NCBI RefSeq assembly: GCF_002741055.1
Contig: NZ_CP016809.1
Location: 1,240,001-1,304,000, forward strand
Source of the DNA: Paenibacillus ihbetae
Lineage (GTDB): Bacteria > Bacillota > Bacilli > Paenibacillales > Paenibacillaceae
Reading direction: 5' to 3'
Length of the DNA: 64,000 nt
How positions within the stretch are numbered: position 1 is the stretch's first letter; each line of letters opens with the position of its first letter. A model generated the notes under the pieces. The model was not told the origin of the DNA. It did no database searches and saw nothing but the letters and a program-made list of their open reading frames with translations. The translations under genes and the position numbers were made by a program. Positions 53,693-62,800 of this stretch are shown here, piece after piece.

Positions 53693-54802
53693 TTGATTGA
53701 ACGATTAAAAACGCCGATCCTCCCGTTCATGCTTACGATGCTTCTGTTGTTCTGTTTCATGTTTACTCCTGCGGTATACTCCGAGCAGGATGCCGGCCCC
53801 CTCATGCCGGACTCCGAAGAGGCGCGCCGGATCTTGCAGGATAGTCTGTCCATTGTCGAGATCGATGAGGAGATTTCCCGGATTTCGAGCCGGATTATGG
53901 AGCTTGAAGCATTGCAGGACGAGCTCCAGGGGAAAATCGGTGAATTGGAGCTGACGATTCGTGACCGCCGGGAACGCGCCGGAGCTGTGCTGCGCTCCTA
54001 TTACATGGGCGAGCGCGAGCAGTTATATTACATGCTGTTATCCGCTAAAAGCTTGGCCGGCTTTTTCCGCGTGCTGGACTTTTACGATTTGATCATTCAA
54101 AATGACCGGGACGTATTAACGGCCTACAACCGCCAATACCAGGAGCTTGCCTCCTCCAAGGCTGAGGCTGCCCGGAATGCAGCTGCGCTTGTTGAAGTCA
54201 AGGATAATCTGGTCAGGCAGCGGGAACGAGTGCTTGCGCTGGAGAAGCAGGTCGACAGCGCCGTATCGGCCAGCAGCAACCCGGAAGCGATGAAAAAGCT
54301 GATTGAGGAGTTTACTTTATATTGGGAGAACGTCGGCCTCTACGAGGTGAAGCGCCATTTCCGGGCCCTGGCAAACGCAATGGAAAATCTTCCGGATTTC
54401 GTTCAGGGCAGCAAGAACATTTTGAAGACAAATGGGAAAGTGTATACGATCAACATTCATGAGGATGAGCTCAATGCTTTCCTTCGATCCGAGGATGAGC
54501 TCTTCAACTCGTTCGCCTTTCATTTCAACGACGGCAAGGTCATTGCATCCGGAGAAAGCGGCAATTTATCGCTCCTGATCGAAGGCCGGTACACGGTTGT
54601 CGATGATCCGCAGAACGCGATTATGTTCCAGGTCGACAAGCTTGTATTCAACCGGATCGAGCTTCCCGACACGACGCGCCAAGCGCTTCAGGAGGAATTC
54701 GACATGAATTTCTATCCGAAGCAGCTGGTGTCCTTTCTGAAAGCAACGGAGGTTTCCAGCGCCAATCAGAGGCTTATGGTCACAATGGAGCTGGATTTAT
54801 AA
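53693..54802 (+). CDS. Exported coiled-coil protein of unknown function
   Basis: A 369-residue protein that I do not recognise as a named family. It has a signal peptide or anchor at about 8-30 (PILPFMLTMLLLFCFMFTPAVYS), then two coiled-coil stretches at about 45-95 and 150-195. The segment GAVLRSYYMGEREQLYYMLL near residue 94 resembles the N-terminal domain of CwlO/PcsB-type wall hydrolases or their activators, yet no NlpC/P60 or LytM peptidase follows. The C-terminal half (about 200-369) shows alpha/beta character, with VYTINIHEDELNAFLRSEDE and QNAIMFQVDKLVFNRIELPD, and ends VTMELDL. The start is TTG at 53693 with AGGAGGACTCC. No partner gene is adjacent; an inverted repeat lies downstream. 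Confidence 0.7.
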   Translation: MIERLKTPILPFMLTMLLLFCFMFTPAVYSEQDAGPLMPDSEEARRILQDSLSIVEIDEEISRISSRIMELEALQDELQGKIGELELTIRDRRERAGAVLRSYYMGEREQLYYMLLSAKSLAGFFRVLDFYDLIIQNDRDVLTAYNRQYQELASSKAEAARNAAALVEVKDNLVRQRERVLALEKQVDSAVSASSNPEAMKKLIEEFTLYWENVGLYEVKRHFRALANAMENLPDFVQGSKNILKTNGKVYTINIHEDELNAFLRSEDELFNSFAFHFNDGKVIASGESGNLSLLIEGRYTVVDDPQNAIMFQVDKLVFNRIELPDTTRQALQEEFDMNFYPKQLVSFLKATEVSSANQRLMVTMELDL

Positions 54803-54946
54803 GCATGTTTTATCTGAAGTAGACCACTGCAATTAAGCACAGCATGGACAGTACCAACCCCCGCCGCTATCATCGATAATGCTTGTACGGATTAACTGAC
54901 ATTAGATCGCTGCCTCTATTTATCGACTACATAGGTTGAACAACCA

Positions 54947-54991
54947 AAACAGCTGCCCAAACGTTCACAATCAACGTTTGGGCAGCTGTTT
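54947..54991. terminator. Perfect 19-bp inverted repeat between convergent genes
   Basis: AAACAGCTGCCCAAACGTT and its exact complement flank the 7-base loop CACAATC. The stem has no long T-run, though a short one (TGTTT) follows on either strand. Its place between the coiled-coil gene and the solute-binding gene fits a bidirectional terminator. The bases 54803-54946 hold no gene. Confidence 0.8.
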
Positions 54992-55014
54992 GACGTGCGA
55001 ATTCTAATCGCGTT

Positions 55015-56274
55015 CTATTGTGACTCAGGAGGATGCAGCTCTAGGTACTTCTCTATGGTTATTTCGCCGCTCAGCAGGTTCCGGGCCGCTTCGGCATAAG
55101 TCTGGAAGCTTCCTGACGCTCCAAAATCGAGCACCGAAGCTTCGTTCTCGGCAAGCAGCAGTTGAACCGGTACGGCCGTCTTTTGCCAGATACCTTGATC
55201 ATGAAGCAAGTGGCTGCTGGTCACGTAAAGCTCCGACAATACAGGCAGCGTCCCCGCCGACTTGCTCCATTCGCGCTGCTGCTCTTTCCCCGTCATATAG
55301 GTTATCCATTTCATGGCGAGCGCGGAAGATTCCGTCTGTGCCGCGACGGCAAGACATCGCGTTCGCACGACAGGCGACTTGGGGCGATCGTTCCCCATAG
55401 CCAAGGCAAGCGACCGACCGTCAATATCCTGACCGGCAAAGCCTGAATATGGCCCGATCTTAAGGCTCCCCGGCTCCTTGCTTGGTTCTGATCCTTCCCC
55501 GGGCTCCTGCTGCTCGTCGCTCGTGATCTCCGAAGCCGGTCTGACGCCCCGAAGGAGCAAGTCCAGGGCTTCCCGATCAGGCTTGGACGGATCTCCTTCC
55601 ATTAGGTGTATGGCGGCTGCAAAGGCATAGGGATCCCCTAAGTCAAAGGATAGCACCGCACCGGATGTATGTACGCCGAAATATTGTTTCCATTCCTTCC
55701 GGCTTCGGGGAAACTCCCCGGAGGATCCGTCCTTCCCGTGCCCGTTCCAGACCATGACGTAGGGGTCGATGTCGAAAGGCAGGCCCCATTGGTATCCGTT
55801 CCACTGCAGGGGCGTGAGCAGGCCGCTCAATGCCTCGCCGTCCGGCACAACCGCTTGGGAGGCATCGACCGGGAGCAAATAACCATTCACTGCAAGCGCT
55901 TTTATATCATGTGAATCGGTCAAAAGGATATCCGGCCCTTCTCCCAGGCTTAACTGCTTCATAAAGGCATCCAGGGATTCCTCTCCGTCCGGATCATCCG
56001 ATTCCAGAGGAACAATCTTAACCTCGGCGCCGTATTCTCGCATAAACTGCTCATTCAGTTCATTCAGCTTCCTCAGCTCGGCGCCGCTTAACTGAACCCC
56101 GACCTGAATCGGGCCCTGGTCAGCCTCCGGCGTTTCCGGACGCTGTTCGGGCGGAACCGGCTCATCTCCGGGCGGCTCACGTTTGGTATAATGAGTGAAG
56201 TCGAAACTGGGAGATAAACTGGATAAAGACAATAATAAGACCGCAAAGAGGAACCAATATTTTTTCCGTTTCAT
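55015..56274 (-). CDS. Extracellular solute-binding protein family 1-like, orphan
   Basis: A 419-residue exported protein resembling sugar-type solute-binding proteins. It has a short basic start, a hydrophobic signal or anchor at about 7-23 (WFLFAVLLLSLSSLSP), a Pro/Glu-rich linker, and then the binding fold with LNELNEQFMREYGAEVKIVPLE, GEGPDILLTDSHDIKALAVNGYLLPVD and WGLPFDIDPYVMVWNG. No lipobox Cys follows the signal, unlike most relatives, so it may be secreted or kept by an uncleaved anchor. No permease gene is adjacent, and its substrate is unknown. ATG at 56274 has AAAGGAG 11 bases before; the upstream GTG overlaps that SD. Confidence 0.75.
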   Translation of the reverse strand: MKRKKYWFLFAVLLLSLSSLSPSFDFTHYTKREPPGDEPVPPEQRPETPEADQGPIQVGVQLSGAELRKLNELNEQFMREYGAEVKIVPLESDDPDGEESLDAFMKQLSLGEGPDILLTDSHDIKALAVNGYLLPVDASQAVVPDGEALSGLLTPLQWNGYQWGLPFDIDPYVMVWNGHGKDGSSGEFPRSRKEWKQYFGVHTSGAVLSFDLGDPYAFAAAIHLMEGDPSKPDREALDLLLRGVRPASEITSDEQQEPGEGSEPSKEPGSLKIGPYSGFAGQDIDGRSLALAMGNDRPKSPVVRTRCLAVAAQTESSALAMKWITYMTGKEQQREWSKSAGTLPVLSELYVTSSHLLHDQGIWQKTAVPVQLLLAENEASVLDFGASGSFQTYAEAARNLLSGEITIEKYLELHPPESQ

Positions 56275-56546
56275 ATCCCGCTTCACTCCTTTAAGCCGCT
56301 TGCCCTTATTTTACCAAACCTCTAGTCCTCTTGTCCTATCTCATTTATAGATTATACCATCGGTTTGAAAGAACAGACAGATAGAACTATACGAAACATA
56401 ACCTGCGCAGCTGTATAGAATCTTGTCAAGTGAATCCGGAACGCTTTGAGTGGCTCCTCCCTCGGGTACCTTAGCGGCAGGCACTCAGGCAGTAGCAGCG
56501 AATGCGAAGGATCTCTATTGCAGCCCAATGCTCCGAAATATATCAG

Positions 56547-56585
56547 AAAAGACGGTCCGGAAATATAAGTATCTTCCGAACCGCC
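56547..56585 (-). terminator. Intrinsic terminator after the PhoH-like gene
   Basis: GGCGGTTCGGAA and TTCCGGACCGTC pair around a GATACTTATA-type loop on the reverse strand, followed by TTTT. The stretch 56287-56546 between this and the solute-binding gene shows no gene I can support. Confidence 0.75.
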
Positions 56586-56644
56586 CCTTTTATCATCCGA
56601 AATATCGTTTGTACTCTTTCTTTATTTCTCGGGAAATACCAGCT

Positions 56645-57976
56645 TTAAAGCAAATCTGCAGCCAGCTGAGCCAGCTTGGAGCGCTCTCCCTTCGTTAATG
56701 TGATATGACCGCTCAGACGCTCCTGCTTAAACCGCTCTACCACATAGGTCAGGCCATTGCTCACTGCATCCAGATACGGATGATCGATCTGCTCCGGATC
56801 TCCCATAAGAATGACTTTGCTTCCTTCTCCGGCCCTTGACACAATCGTCTTGACTTCGTGCCGCGATAAGTTTTGCGCTTCATCCACGATAATGAATTGG
56901 CCCGGAATGGAGCGGCCGCGAATGTAAGTCAGCGCCTCGACCTGAATACTGCCGAGCCCCATCAGTATTTTATCGATATCGCCCGATTTCTTGGTGTCGA
57001 ATAAAAATTCCAGATTATCATAAATCGGCTGCATCCATGGTCTCAGCTTATCCTCCTTCTCGCCGGGCAAATAACCGATATCCTTCCCCATCGGAACGAC
57101 CGGCCGGGCAATGAGCAGCTTCTTGTATCGGTGCTCATCCTCGACTTTGGACAGACCGGCAGCGAGCGCCAGCAATGTTTTCCCCGTTCCCGCCTTCCCC
57201 GTGATCGTCACGAGCGGAATATCGTCGTTCAGCAGCAGCTCGATCGCCATTCGCTGCTGGGCGTTCCGGGCGCTTATTCCCCACACCGGCTCATTGCTTA
57301 AGTGCAGCGGCTCAAGCCGGGTCGCATCCTCATTGACGCGAAGCAATGCCGACTTGGCCGAGCCCATCTCATCCTTCAAAATGACGAATTCGTGCGGATA
57401 CAACAGATAAGGCAGCTGCAGCGGTTTGATCGGAAGATAGCGGTAGCTGTAAAACTCGTCGATCACCGACGGGTGTACCTTGATCGTCGAATAACCGGGA
57501 AACAATTCGCTCGGATCGGCCGTCCGGTCGGACAGGTAGTCTTGCGTCGTTAATCCAAGCACATCCGCCTTGATCCGGACCAGTACGTCCTTGCTGACGA
57601 GCACGACAGCTTTGCCGTCCTCCTTCGGTTCCTCCTCCAATTTATAATTTAACGCGACAGCCAAAATTCGATTGTCGTTGGTAGCCTCACTAAACAGTTC
57701 CTGTACCTTGACGAAGCTGCGATGATTCAGCTCGACCTTCAGTGTCCCGCCATTTTCCAGAAGCACCCCGTCATGGAGGTGTCCACGTTCCCGTAAACCA
57801 TCCAGCAGCCGGGAAACGGTGCGGGCATTTCGGCCGATTTCATCGGCATTACGCTTCTTAGAATCGATCTCCTCAAGAACCACCGCAGGAATGATGACCT
57901 CATGCTCCTCAAAAGCATAAATGGATTGAGGATCATGCAGCAGTACGTTCGTATCCAGCACAAATATTTTACTCAT
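56645..57976 (-). CDS. ylaK: PIN-PhoH ATPase (YlaK-like)
   Basis: Two-domain protein with an N-terminal PIN-type nuclease fold (KIFVLDTNVLLHDPQ near residue 5, with acidic residues VVLEEIDSKK near 32) and a C-terminal PhoH ATPase with Walker A GKAGTGKT at about 260-267 and FIIVDEAQNLSRHE as Walker B. Relatives are thought to be RNA nuclease/helicases; the role in bacilli is not settled. The 443-residue form from ATG 57976 (GGAGGG six bases before) is chosen over an upstream in-frame extension. It faces away from the YlaJ-like lipoprotein gene, 117 bases away, as ylaJ and ylaK are neighbours in Bacillus. Confidence 0.9.
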   Translation of the reverse strand: MSKIFVLDTNVLLHDPQSIYAFEEHEVIIPAVVLEEIDSKKRNADEIGRNARTVSRLLDGLRERGHLHDGVLLENGGTLKVELNHRSFVKVQELFSEATNDNRILAVALNYKLEEEPKEDGKAVVLVSKDVLVRIKADVLGLTTQDYLSDRTADPSELFPGYSTIKVHPSVIDEFYSYRYLPIKPLQLPYLLYPHEFVILKDEMGSAKSALLRVNEDATRLEPLHLSNEPVWGISARNAQQRMAIELLLNDDIPLVTITGKAGTGKTLLALAAGLSKVEDEHRYKKLLIARPVVPMGKDIGYLPGEKEDKLRPWMQPIYDNLEFLFDTKKSGDIDKILMGLGSIQVEALTYIRGRSIPGQFIIVDEAQNLSRHEVKTIVSRAGEGSKVILMGDPEQIDHPYLDAVSNGLTYVVERFKQERLSGHITLTKGERSKLAQLAADLL

Positions 57977-58093
57977 CTTATCCCTCCACTGCTTCTTCAT
58001 CATCAGGTACACATTAAACCATATCGTCCCGGACATAATAAGCTTAGCCTCTGGAGTAATCGAATGAAATTTACGACGAAAGGACAGATTCAT

Positions 58094-58762
58094 ATGAAAG
58101 CTGCTCTATCCCTAGTGCTGACGATGTTGCTTCTCGCAGGCTGCGGGACTGCCAATAACAATGCATCACCCTCTCCTCGTAATCAAACGAATGGGCAGAC
58201 GAACAACACGACAGCCCAAAGCTTGAATGGTAACAGAGGCCTTGCCACCGACAATGTCGATGGTTGGGGCCCGGGTATCACGAACAGGGGGGACGCGGCT
58301 GACAATACCCAAGGTAATGCGCAGGTGGATACGTCTACCGCCAATCATTTGAAATCGTTGGCCGAAAGTGTACCAGGCGTCAAGAACGCCAACTGTGTGG
58401 TCATGGGCAATACGGCCGTTGTGGGACTTAATGTTGATGGAAATCTCGACCGTGCTGAAGTAGGCACCATCAAATACACGGTCGCCGAAGCTTTACAGAA
58501 GGATCCTGCCGGGGCCAACGCGCTCGTAACAGCCGATTTGGACGTTACAAACCGCATTGCCGAGCTTGGCCGGCATATCCAGGAGGGCCACCCGATAGCC
58601 GGACTGGCCAGCGAGCTTGCCGATATCGTCGGCCGCATCATTCCGCAGCTGCCCAAAGATGTCACGCCTAGAAACGGAAACGCGCAAGATCACGGAGGAC
58701 GGACGGTACAGCCGAACAGTCCTCAAGGGAATGCACCGCAAAACACCAACCGCAGCAGATAG
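58094..58762 (+). CDS. YhcN/YlaJ-family sporulation lipoprotein
   Basis: A 222-residue lipoprotein of the YhcN/YlaJ sporulation family. The signal peptide ends in the lipobox LLLAGCGTA, Cys at about 17, followed by a long Asn/Thr/Gly/Gln-rich linker. The conserved domain begins near residue 75 with NHLKSLAESVPGVKNANCVVMGNTAVVGLNVDGN, followed by the helical AEVGTIKYTVAEALQKD segment. Family members are linked to the spore membrane or germination. ATG at 58094 has AAAGGACA upstream. It is divergent from the PhoH-like gene and ends before a strong bidirectional terminator. Confidence 0.85.
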   Translation: MKAALSLVLTMLLLAGCGTANNNASPSPRNQTNGQTNNTTAQSLNGNRGLATDNVDGWGPGITNRGDAADNTQGNAQVDTSTANHLKSLAESVPGVKNANCVVMGNTAVVGLNVDGNLDRAEVGTIKYTVAEALQKDPAGANALVTADLDVTNRIAELGRHIQEGHPIAGLASELADIVGRIIPQLPKDVTPRNGNAQDHGGRTVQPNSPQGNAPQNTNRSR

Positions 58763-58833
58763 ACATTTCATGACGGCAATCGATTCGGGCTTCGGACGAA
58801 GATCCGTGTTTGTCCGTCAAGACTCCACATTTT

Positions 58834-59133
58834 TCATACAAAAAAGCCCAGTGAAATTCCACTGGGCTTTTTACATGGCCATAGCTTTCCCTTATTCAGC
58901 AAAACTGCTGGTTGAGAGCAACGGCCGGCGTATTCAAGAAATGGCAGCGAAAATCCGCCCGTTTCGAGATCCAATTCCGACCCGTGCGGCGGAACGAACT
59001 TCGAAACGGAGCAGATGTCGTCTTCTGCGGAGTGTATACGGATGGAAGTTGACCGCACAAATCCCCAAGCTGCATCAGCAGCCTGAACATACCGGATCGG
59101 CGCGCGTGTCGTGTGCATCATTGGGTAGGACAT
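58834..59133 (-). CDS. Hypothetical protein, orphan ORF with own promoter
   Basis: A 99-residue frame with ATG at 59133, AGGAGG SD eight bases upstream, and a sigma-A promoter about 45 bases before (59176-59205). The product begins MSYPMMHTTRAPIRYVQAAD and has no recognised domain, signal peptide or membrane helix. Its last codons run through the terminator at 58840-58872, which is unusual for a real gene. An overlapping frame is also open, so the reading frame is not secure. A small regulatory RNA instead of a protein cannot be excluded. Confidence 0.4.
   Translation of the reverse strand: MSYPMMHTTRAPIRYVQAADAAWGFVRSTSIRIHSAEDDICSVSKFVPPHGSELDLETGGFSLPFLEYAGRCSQPAVLLNKGKLWPCKKPSGISLGFFV
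58840..58872. terminator. Bidirectional terminator after the YlaJ-like gene
   Basis: AAAAAGCCCAGTG and CACTGGGCTTTTT enclose AAATTC; A- and T-runs on both sides let it work in both directions. It serves the plus-strand lipoprotein and the minus-strand orphan ORF. Confidence 0.93.
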
Positions 59134-59175
59134 AAATGAGGCCTCCTGTACAATGATCTCCATCTGTTACATTGT

Positions 59176-59205
59176 ATTATATCACACGGTAAAACTTGCC
59201 TTCAA
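59176..59205 (-). promoter_or_regulatory. Sigma-A promoter just after the LCP gene
   Basis: TTGAAG (59200-59205) and TATAAT (59176-59181) with an 18-base spacer on the reverse strand. It starts a few bases after the LCP stop codon and points at the orphan ORF ending at 58834. Confidence 0.8.
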
Positions 59206-59208
59206 TTG

Positions 59209-60312
59209 TCACGGCGAGACGGTATCTTCCGCTTCTCCCCCTGCTGTCCCGGCTTTATGATTGCCGGCCAGCTCCTCCTGCAGCGCTTGCTTCGCCTTCT
59301 CCAGCTCAGCCGAACTGATATACACATTCGGGCTCCGCCATTCGCCGGTCACCGGCATAAACCGAACGTCATCCTTCTTGATATCGTAATATGTTGCGAT
59401 CAGGTTGCGGATTTGATCCTGCTCCAGATCGGTAATCATATTGTCCGATACCGCATCCAGCGCATTGCCGACCTTGGCCACCCCGCCTAAAGACTTCATG
59501 CGGTCCAGCAAGGAGTGAAGCACTTCGCTCTGACGGGCATTGCGGTCGAAATCGTTGGATTCCTTGGTTTTCGGGTTGCAGTTCATCGATTTCCGGTAGC
59601 GTACATAATCCAGCGCATTAGCGCCGTCCAGCTTCTGCGGGCCTGCTTTCAGGTTGATATCCGTGCCATCAACGGAGTCCCTGTGGCACATATTGTACTT
59701 CACGTTGACATCAACGCCGCCAAAGGTATCCACAATATCGCGGAAGCCCTGGAAATCGATGACGGTGACGTAATCGATGTTCACTCCCATGTATTTGCTC
59801 ATCATGACCTTCATTTCATCCTCAGGCTTAATCCCGCTGCCCGGCTGTTTTTTCTCGGCCTTGTTGAAGGCAGCTTTGAACTTCGGATAATACGAGTTCA
59901 GCTTGTTCGGCACATACCCATCAAGCTCGACGAGCGTATCCCTTGGGAGCGATACCAGCGTCGCCGTATTCGTTTCGGGATGCAGCGACACCACCATGAC
60001 AACGTCCGTCAAATAAGTCCCGGTTTTCGGACGGTAGTCCGTTCCGAGAAGCAGCATCGTGATCGGCTTCTCCTTGGCGGATTGCCCTGGAGGCACCGGC
60101 TTGTCGATTCCGCTTTTCTCGATAACTTCATTGCCTTTAAAAAACAAATAACCTGCATAGCCTGCGGCGGATAGGATTGCGATCAGCAGAATAATCAGAA
60201 TCGTTTTGAAAAATGTTTTCACGCCGCTTTTTTTTCGTTTTGGAGCAGACGATTTCTTGCCCTTCCCCCCGCTTTTTGATCTTGGAGGGAGATTGGTATG
60301 ATTAGGATTCAT
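59209..60312 (-). CDS. LytR-CpsA-Psr (LCP) family cell-wall ligase
   Basis: LCP enzymes transfer teichoic acid or similar polymers from undecaprenyl carriers to peptidoglycan on the outer face of the membrane. The 367-residue protein has a basic Lys-rich cytoplasmic start, a transmembrane helix at about 29-50 (FFKTILIILLIAILSAAGYAGYLFF), then the LCP domain with LLLGTDYRPKTGTYLTDVVMV, SLPRDTLVELDGYVPNKLNSYYPKF, and DALDYVRYRKSM, carrying the conserved Asp and Arg residues. The polymer is unknown. ATG at 60312 has CAGGTG SD eight bases before. TagU-like members are closest by eye. Confidence 0.92.
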   Translation of the reverse strand: MNPNHTNLPPRSKSGGKGKKSSAPKRKKSGVKTFFKTILIILLIAILSAAGYAGYLFFKGNEVIEKSGIDKPVPPGQSAKEKPITMLLLGTDYRPKTGTYLTDVVMVVSLHPETNTATLVSLPRDTLVELDGYVPNKLNSYYPKFKAAFNKAEKKQPGSGIKPEDEMKVMMSKYMGVNIDYVTVIDFQGFRDIVDTFGGVDVNVKYNMCHRDSVDGTDINLKAGPQKLDGANALDYVRYRKSMNCNPKTKESNDFDRNARQSEVLHSLLDRMKSLGGVAKVGNALDAVSDNMITDLEQDQIRNLIATYYDIKKDDVRFMPVTGEWRSPNVYISSAELEKAKQALQEELAGNHKAGTAGGEAEDTVSP

Positions 60313-60479
60313 ATCATTGCACCTGATTTCATTCAAATTAGATGAATGTCCGATGGACGCTCAGACCTAAGGACTGGGCATTCATCGGACCATGGGTTAC
60401 TTCTCTCTCTTATTAAACGACGGGGACTGACAAAAAGTTGCCGATCATCAGCATAAAATCGTGTATGCTGACACCGATA

Positions 60480-60773
60480 TTACGATTTGGATTCCGCCTG
60501 CGTCTTTTTCTTCTGGCGTTCTTCCACAAAATAGCGTATCCGTACCATGAACATCAAGGCGACCGCTACAAGCAGACATTGGATGATCGGCAGCTTATCG
60601 ATTTGGAACACGAGCAGAATCGCCGATCCGAGCAGCATCAGAACGTAGAGCAGAATCTCCTTAAGCAAGGGGAGCTTCTGCTTAACCCGAAACACCTTGT
60701 TGTACACGTAGGTAATCATCACAAAGATCAAAATATACGAGATGAGTGGATGCGCGGCCAACCATTCCTGCAT
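60480..60773 (-). CDS. ylaH: YlaH-like membrane protein
   Basis: A 97-residue protein with three hydrophobic segments (about 8-25, 40-55 and 60-78) and a basic C-terminus with RIRYFVEERQKKKTQ. The PLISYILIFVMITYVYNKVFRVKQKLPLLKEI start fits the YlaH family; function unknown. Gene order typA-ylaH matches Bacillus (typA is ylaG). ATG has GGAGTGA ten bases upstream. The 60313-60479 gap shows no gene. Confidence 0.85.
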   Translation of the reverse strand: MQEWLAAHPLISYILIFVMITYVYNKVFRVKQKLPLLKEILLYVLMLLGSAILLVFQIDKLPIIQCLLVAVALMFMVRIRYFVEERQKKKTQAESKS

Positions 60774-60821
60774 GACAGGCTCACTCCTTTTACGGACAAG
60801 TAATCTTTAGCTTACTCTCTA

Positions 60822-62663
60822 TTATAGATTCGCTTGCGCCATTTTACGATGTTTTTCTGCACGCTCGCGTTCGCTCTTGTTCAGGATCTTCTTCCGCAGA
60901 CGCACAGACTTCGGCGTAATTTCGCAATATTCGTCATCATTCAGATATTCAAGCGCCTGCTCCAGGGAGAAGATGCGCGGTGTCTTCAGCTTCACCGTGT
61001 CGTCCTTCGTTGCGGAACGGACGTTGGTCAGCTGCTTTTCCTTGCAGATGTTTACGACGATGTCGTTGTCACGGGTATGCTCGCCGACGATCATGCCTTC
61101 ATAAATTTCGGTTCCCGGCTCGAGGAACAGCGTTCCGCGGTCTTCTACCGACAGCATGCCGTAGAAGGTCGACGTTCCGTTCTCCGTCGATACGAGCACG
61201 CCTTGGTGGCGTCCGCCGACCTGACCGCCTACCAGAGGTCCGTAGCTGTCAAATGCGTGGTTCATCACGCCATAACCGCGGGTCAGCGTCAAGAAATGCG
61301 TGCGGTATCCAATCAAACCGCGGGCAGGAATCAGGAATTCCAATCGAACCTGTCCGTTGCCGTTATTCACCATATTGACCATTTCAGCCTTGCGCGTTCC
61401 AAGGCTCTCCATGACCGCACCCATGCTTTCCTCCGGCACGTCGATCATCAAGCGCTCGATCGGCTCCATTTTGACGCCGTCGATTTCGCGGACGATAACC
61501 TCCGGCTTGGATACTTGAAGCTCATAGCCTTCGCGGCGCATGTTCTCGATCAGGATCCCGAGATGGAGCTCACCGCGTCCGGAGACGATATAAGCGTCCG
61601 GGCTGTCGGTTTCTTCCACTCTCAAGCTGACGTCCGTCTCGAGCTCTTTGAACAAGCGGTCGCGCAGCTTGCGGGACGTCACCCATTTCCCTTCGCGTCC
61701 GGCGAAAGGACTGTTGTTCACGAGGAATGTCATCTGGAGCGTCGGCTCATCGATTTTCAGCACCGGCAGTGCTTCCGGATGCTGAGGATCGGCGATCGTC
61801 TCTCCGATGTTGATGTCTTTGATACCGGCAATGGCAACGATATCGCCTGCGCCGGCTTCCGAAACTTCAATCCGCTTCAAGCCCTGGAAGCCGAACAGCT
61901 TCTCGATCCGGGCGTTCTTGCTGGATCCGTCGCGCATGATGACCGTAACGGATTGTCCTTGCTTGATAATGCCGCGGTTTACGCGGCCAATCGCGATGCG
62001 GCCCAAGTACTCGTTGTAATCCATCAATGTAACGAGGAACTGAAGCGGCTCGTCCACTTTCTCCGTTGGGGAAGGAATGTGCTCGATGATCGTTTCGTAC
62101 ATGGCGAGCATATTGTCATCCTGCTTGTCCGGATCCTTGCTTGAGGTTCCGTTCAAGCCCGATGCATAAACGACCGGGAAATCCAGTTGATCGTCGTTTG
62201 CGCCAAGCTCGATGAACAGGTCGAGCACTTCATCGATAACTTCAGCCGGACGGGCAGCCGGACGGTCGATTTTGTTCACAACGACGATTGGCGTCAAGTT
62301 ATGTGCAAGCGCTTTGCCGAGCACAAATTTGGTTTGAGGCATGCAGCCTTCATAGGCATCGACGACGAGCAGAACACCGTCAACCATTTTCATGATCCGT
62401 TCCACTTCGCCGCCGAAATCGGCGTGTCCCGGAGTATCTACAATATTGATCAGATAATCTTTATACGTGATAGCCGTGTTCTTGGCCAAGATGGTAATCC
62501 CGCGTTCGCGCTCCAGATCGTTGGAGTCCATCGCGCGCTCCTGCAGCGTCTCATGCTCCCGGAAAATACCGGATTGCTTCAGCAGCTGGTCTACAAGTGT
62601 TGTTTTGCCATGGTCGACGTGAGCAATAATGGCAATGTTGCGAATCTGATCTCTTGATTGCAT
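60822..62663 (-). CDS. typA: TypA/BipA, translational GTPase
   Basis: Ribosome-binding GTPase similar to EF-G, needed for 50S assembly at low temperature and stress growth in relatives. The 613-residue protein has G1 [10 protein letters not shown] near residue 16, G2/G3 with [12 protein letters not shown] and [17 protein letters not shown], and G4 [13 protein letters not shown]-like domains III and V, and the TypA-specific C-terminal domain with [21 protein letters not shown] and a basic tail. The length is normal. A clear SD lies somewhat far from the ATG. It is the head of the typA-ylaH pair. Confidence 0.97.
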   Translation of the reverse strand: MQSRDQIRNIAIIAHVDHGKTTLVDQLLKQSGIFREHETLQERAMDSNDLERERGITILAKNTAITYKDYLINIVDTPGHADFGGEVERIMKMVDGVLLVVDAYEGCMPQTKFVLGKALAHNLTPIVVVNKIDRPAARPAEVIDEVLDLFIELGANDDQLDFPVVYASGLNGTSSKDPDKQDDNMLAMYETIIEHIPSPTEKVDEPLQFLVTLMDYNEYLGRIAIGRVNRGIIKQGQSVTVIMRDGSSKNARIEKLFGFQGLKRIEVSEAGAGDIVAIAGIKDINIGETIADPQHPEALPVLKIDEPTLQMTFLVNNSPFAGREGKWVTSRKLRDRLFKELETDVSLRVEETDSPDAYIVSGRGELHLGILIENMRREGYELQVSKPEVIVREIDGVKMEPIERLMIDVPEESMGAVMESLGTRKAEMVNMVNNGNGQVRLEFLIPARGLIGYRTHFLTLTRGYGVMNHAFDSYGPLVGGQVGGRHQGVLVSTENGTSTFYGMLSVEDRGTLFLEPGTEIYEGMIVGEHTRDNDIVVNICKEKQLTNVRSATKDDTVKLKTPRIFSLEQALEYLNDDEYCEITPKSVRLRKKILNKSERERAEKHRKMAQANL

Positions 62664-62702
62664 AAATGTATCTCAAATCCCTTCTGTTCGAATGAGCCAC
62701 AA

Positions 62703-62731
62703 AGAAAGCGCCGGACGACATGCCGACGCTT
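62703..62731 (-). terminator. Terminator after the DUF5668 gene
   Basis: AAGCGTCGG and CCGGCGCTT pair on the reverse strand around CATGTCGT, followed by TCTTTG. It lies in the 137-base gap ahead of typA; no gene lies there. Confidence 0.75.
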
Positions 62732-62800
62732 CAACATACTCCTAATAATATAGGGAAACGAATGGTGAAATCAAGTCTTTTCAGAAAACTTCCAGTAATA

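Noticed and set aside
53422..53700. 92-codon plus-strand frame MPTNQAGEYPLPLALL
   Set aside because: It is one base out of phase with the more protein-like frame at 53418, runs through the terminator T8 and has no SD of its own.
56450..56698. Plus-strand 82-codon frame MAPPSGTLAAG
   Set aside because: No SD, it crosses the PhoH-like terminator and the end of that gene, and no homology is apparent.
60834..62144. 436-codon plus-strand open frame opposite typA
   Set aside because: Antisense to typA, which has all GTPase motifs; no SD and shadow composition.
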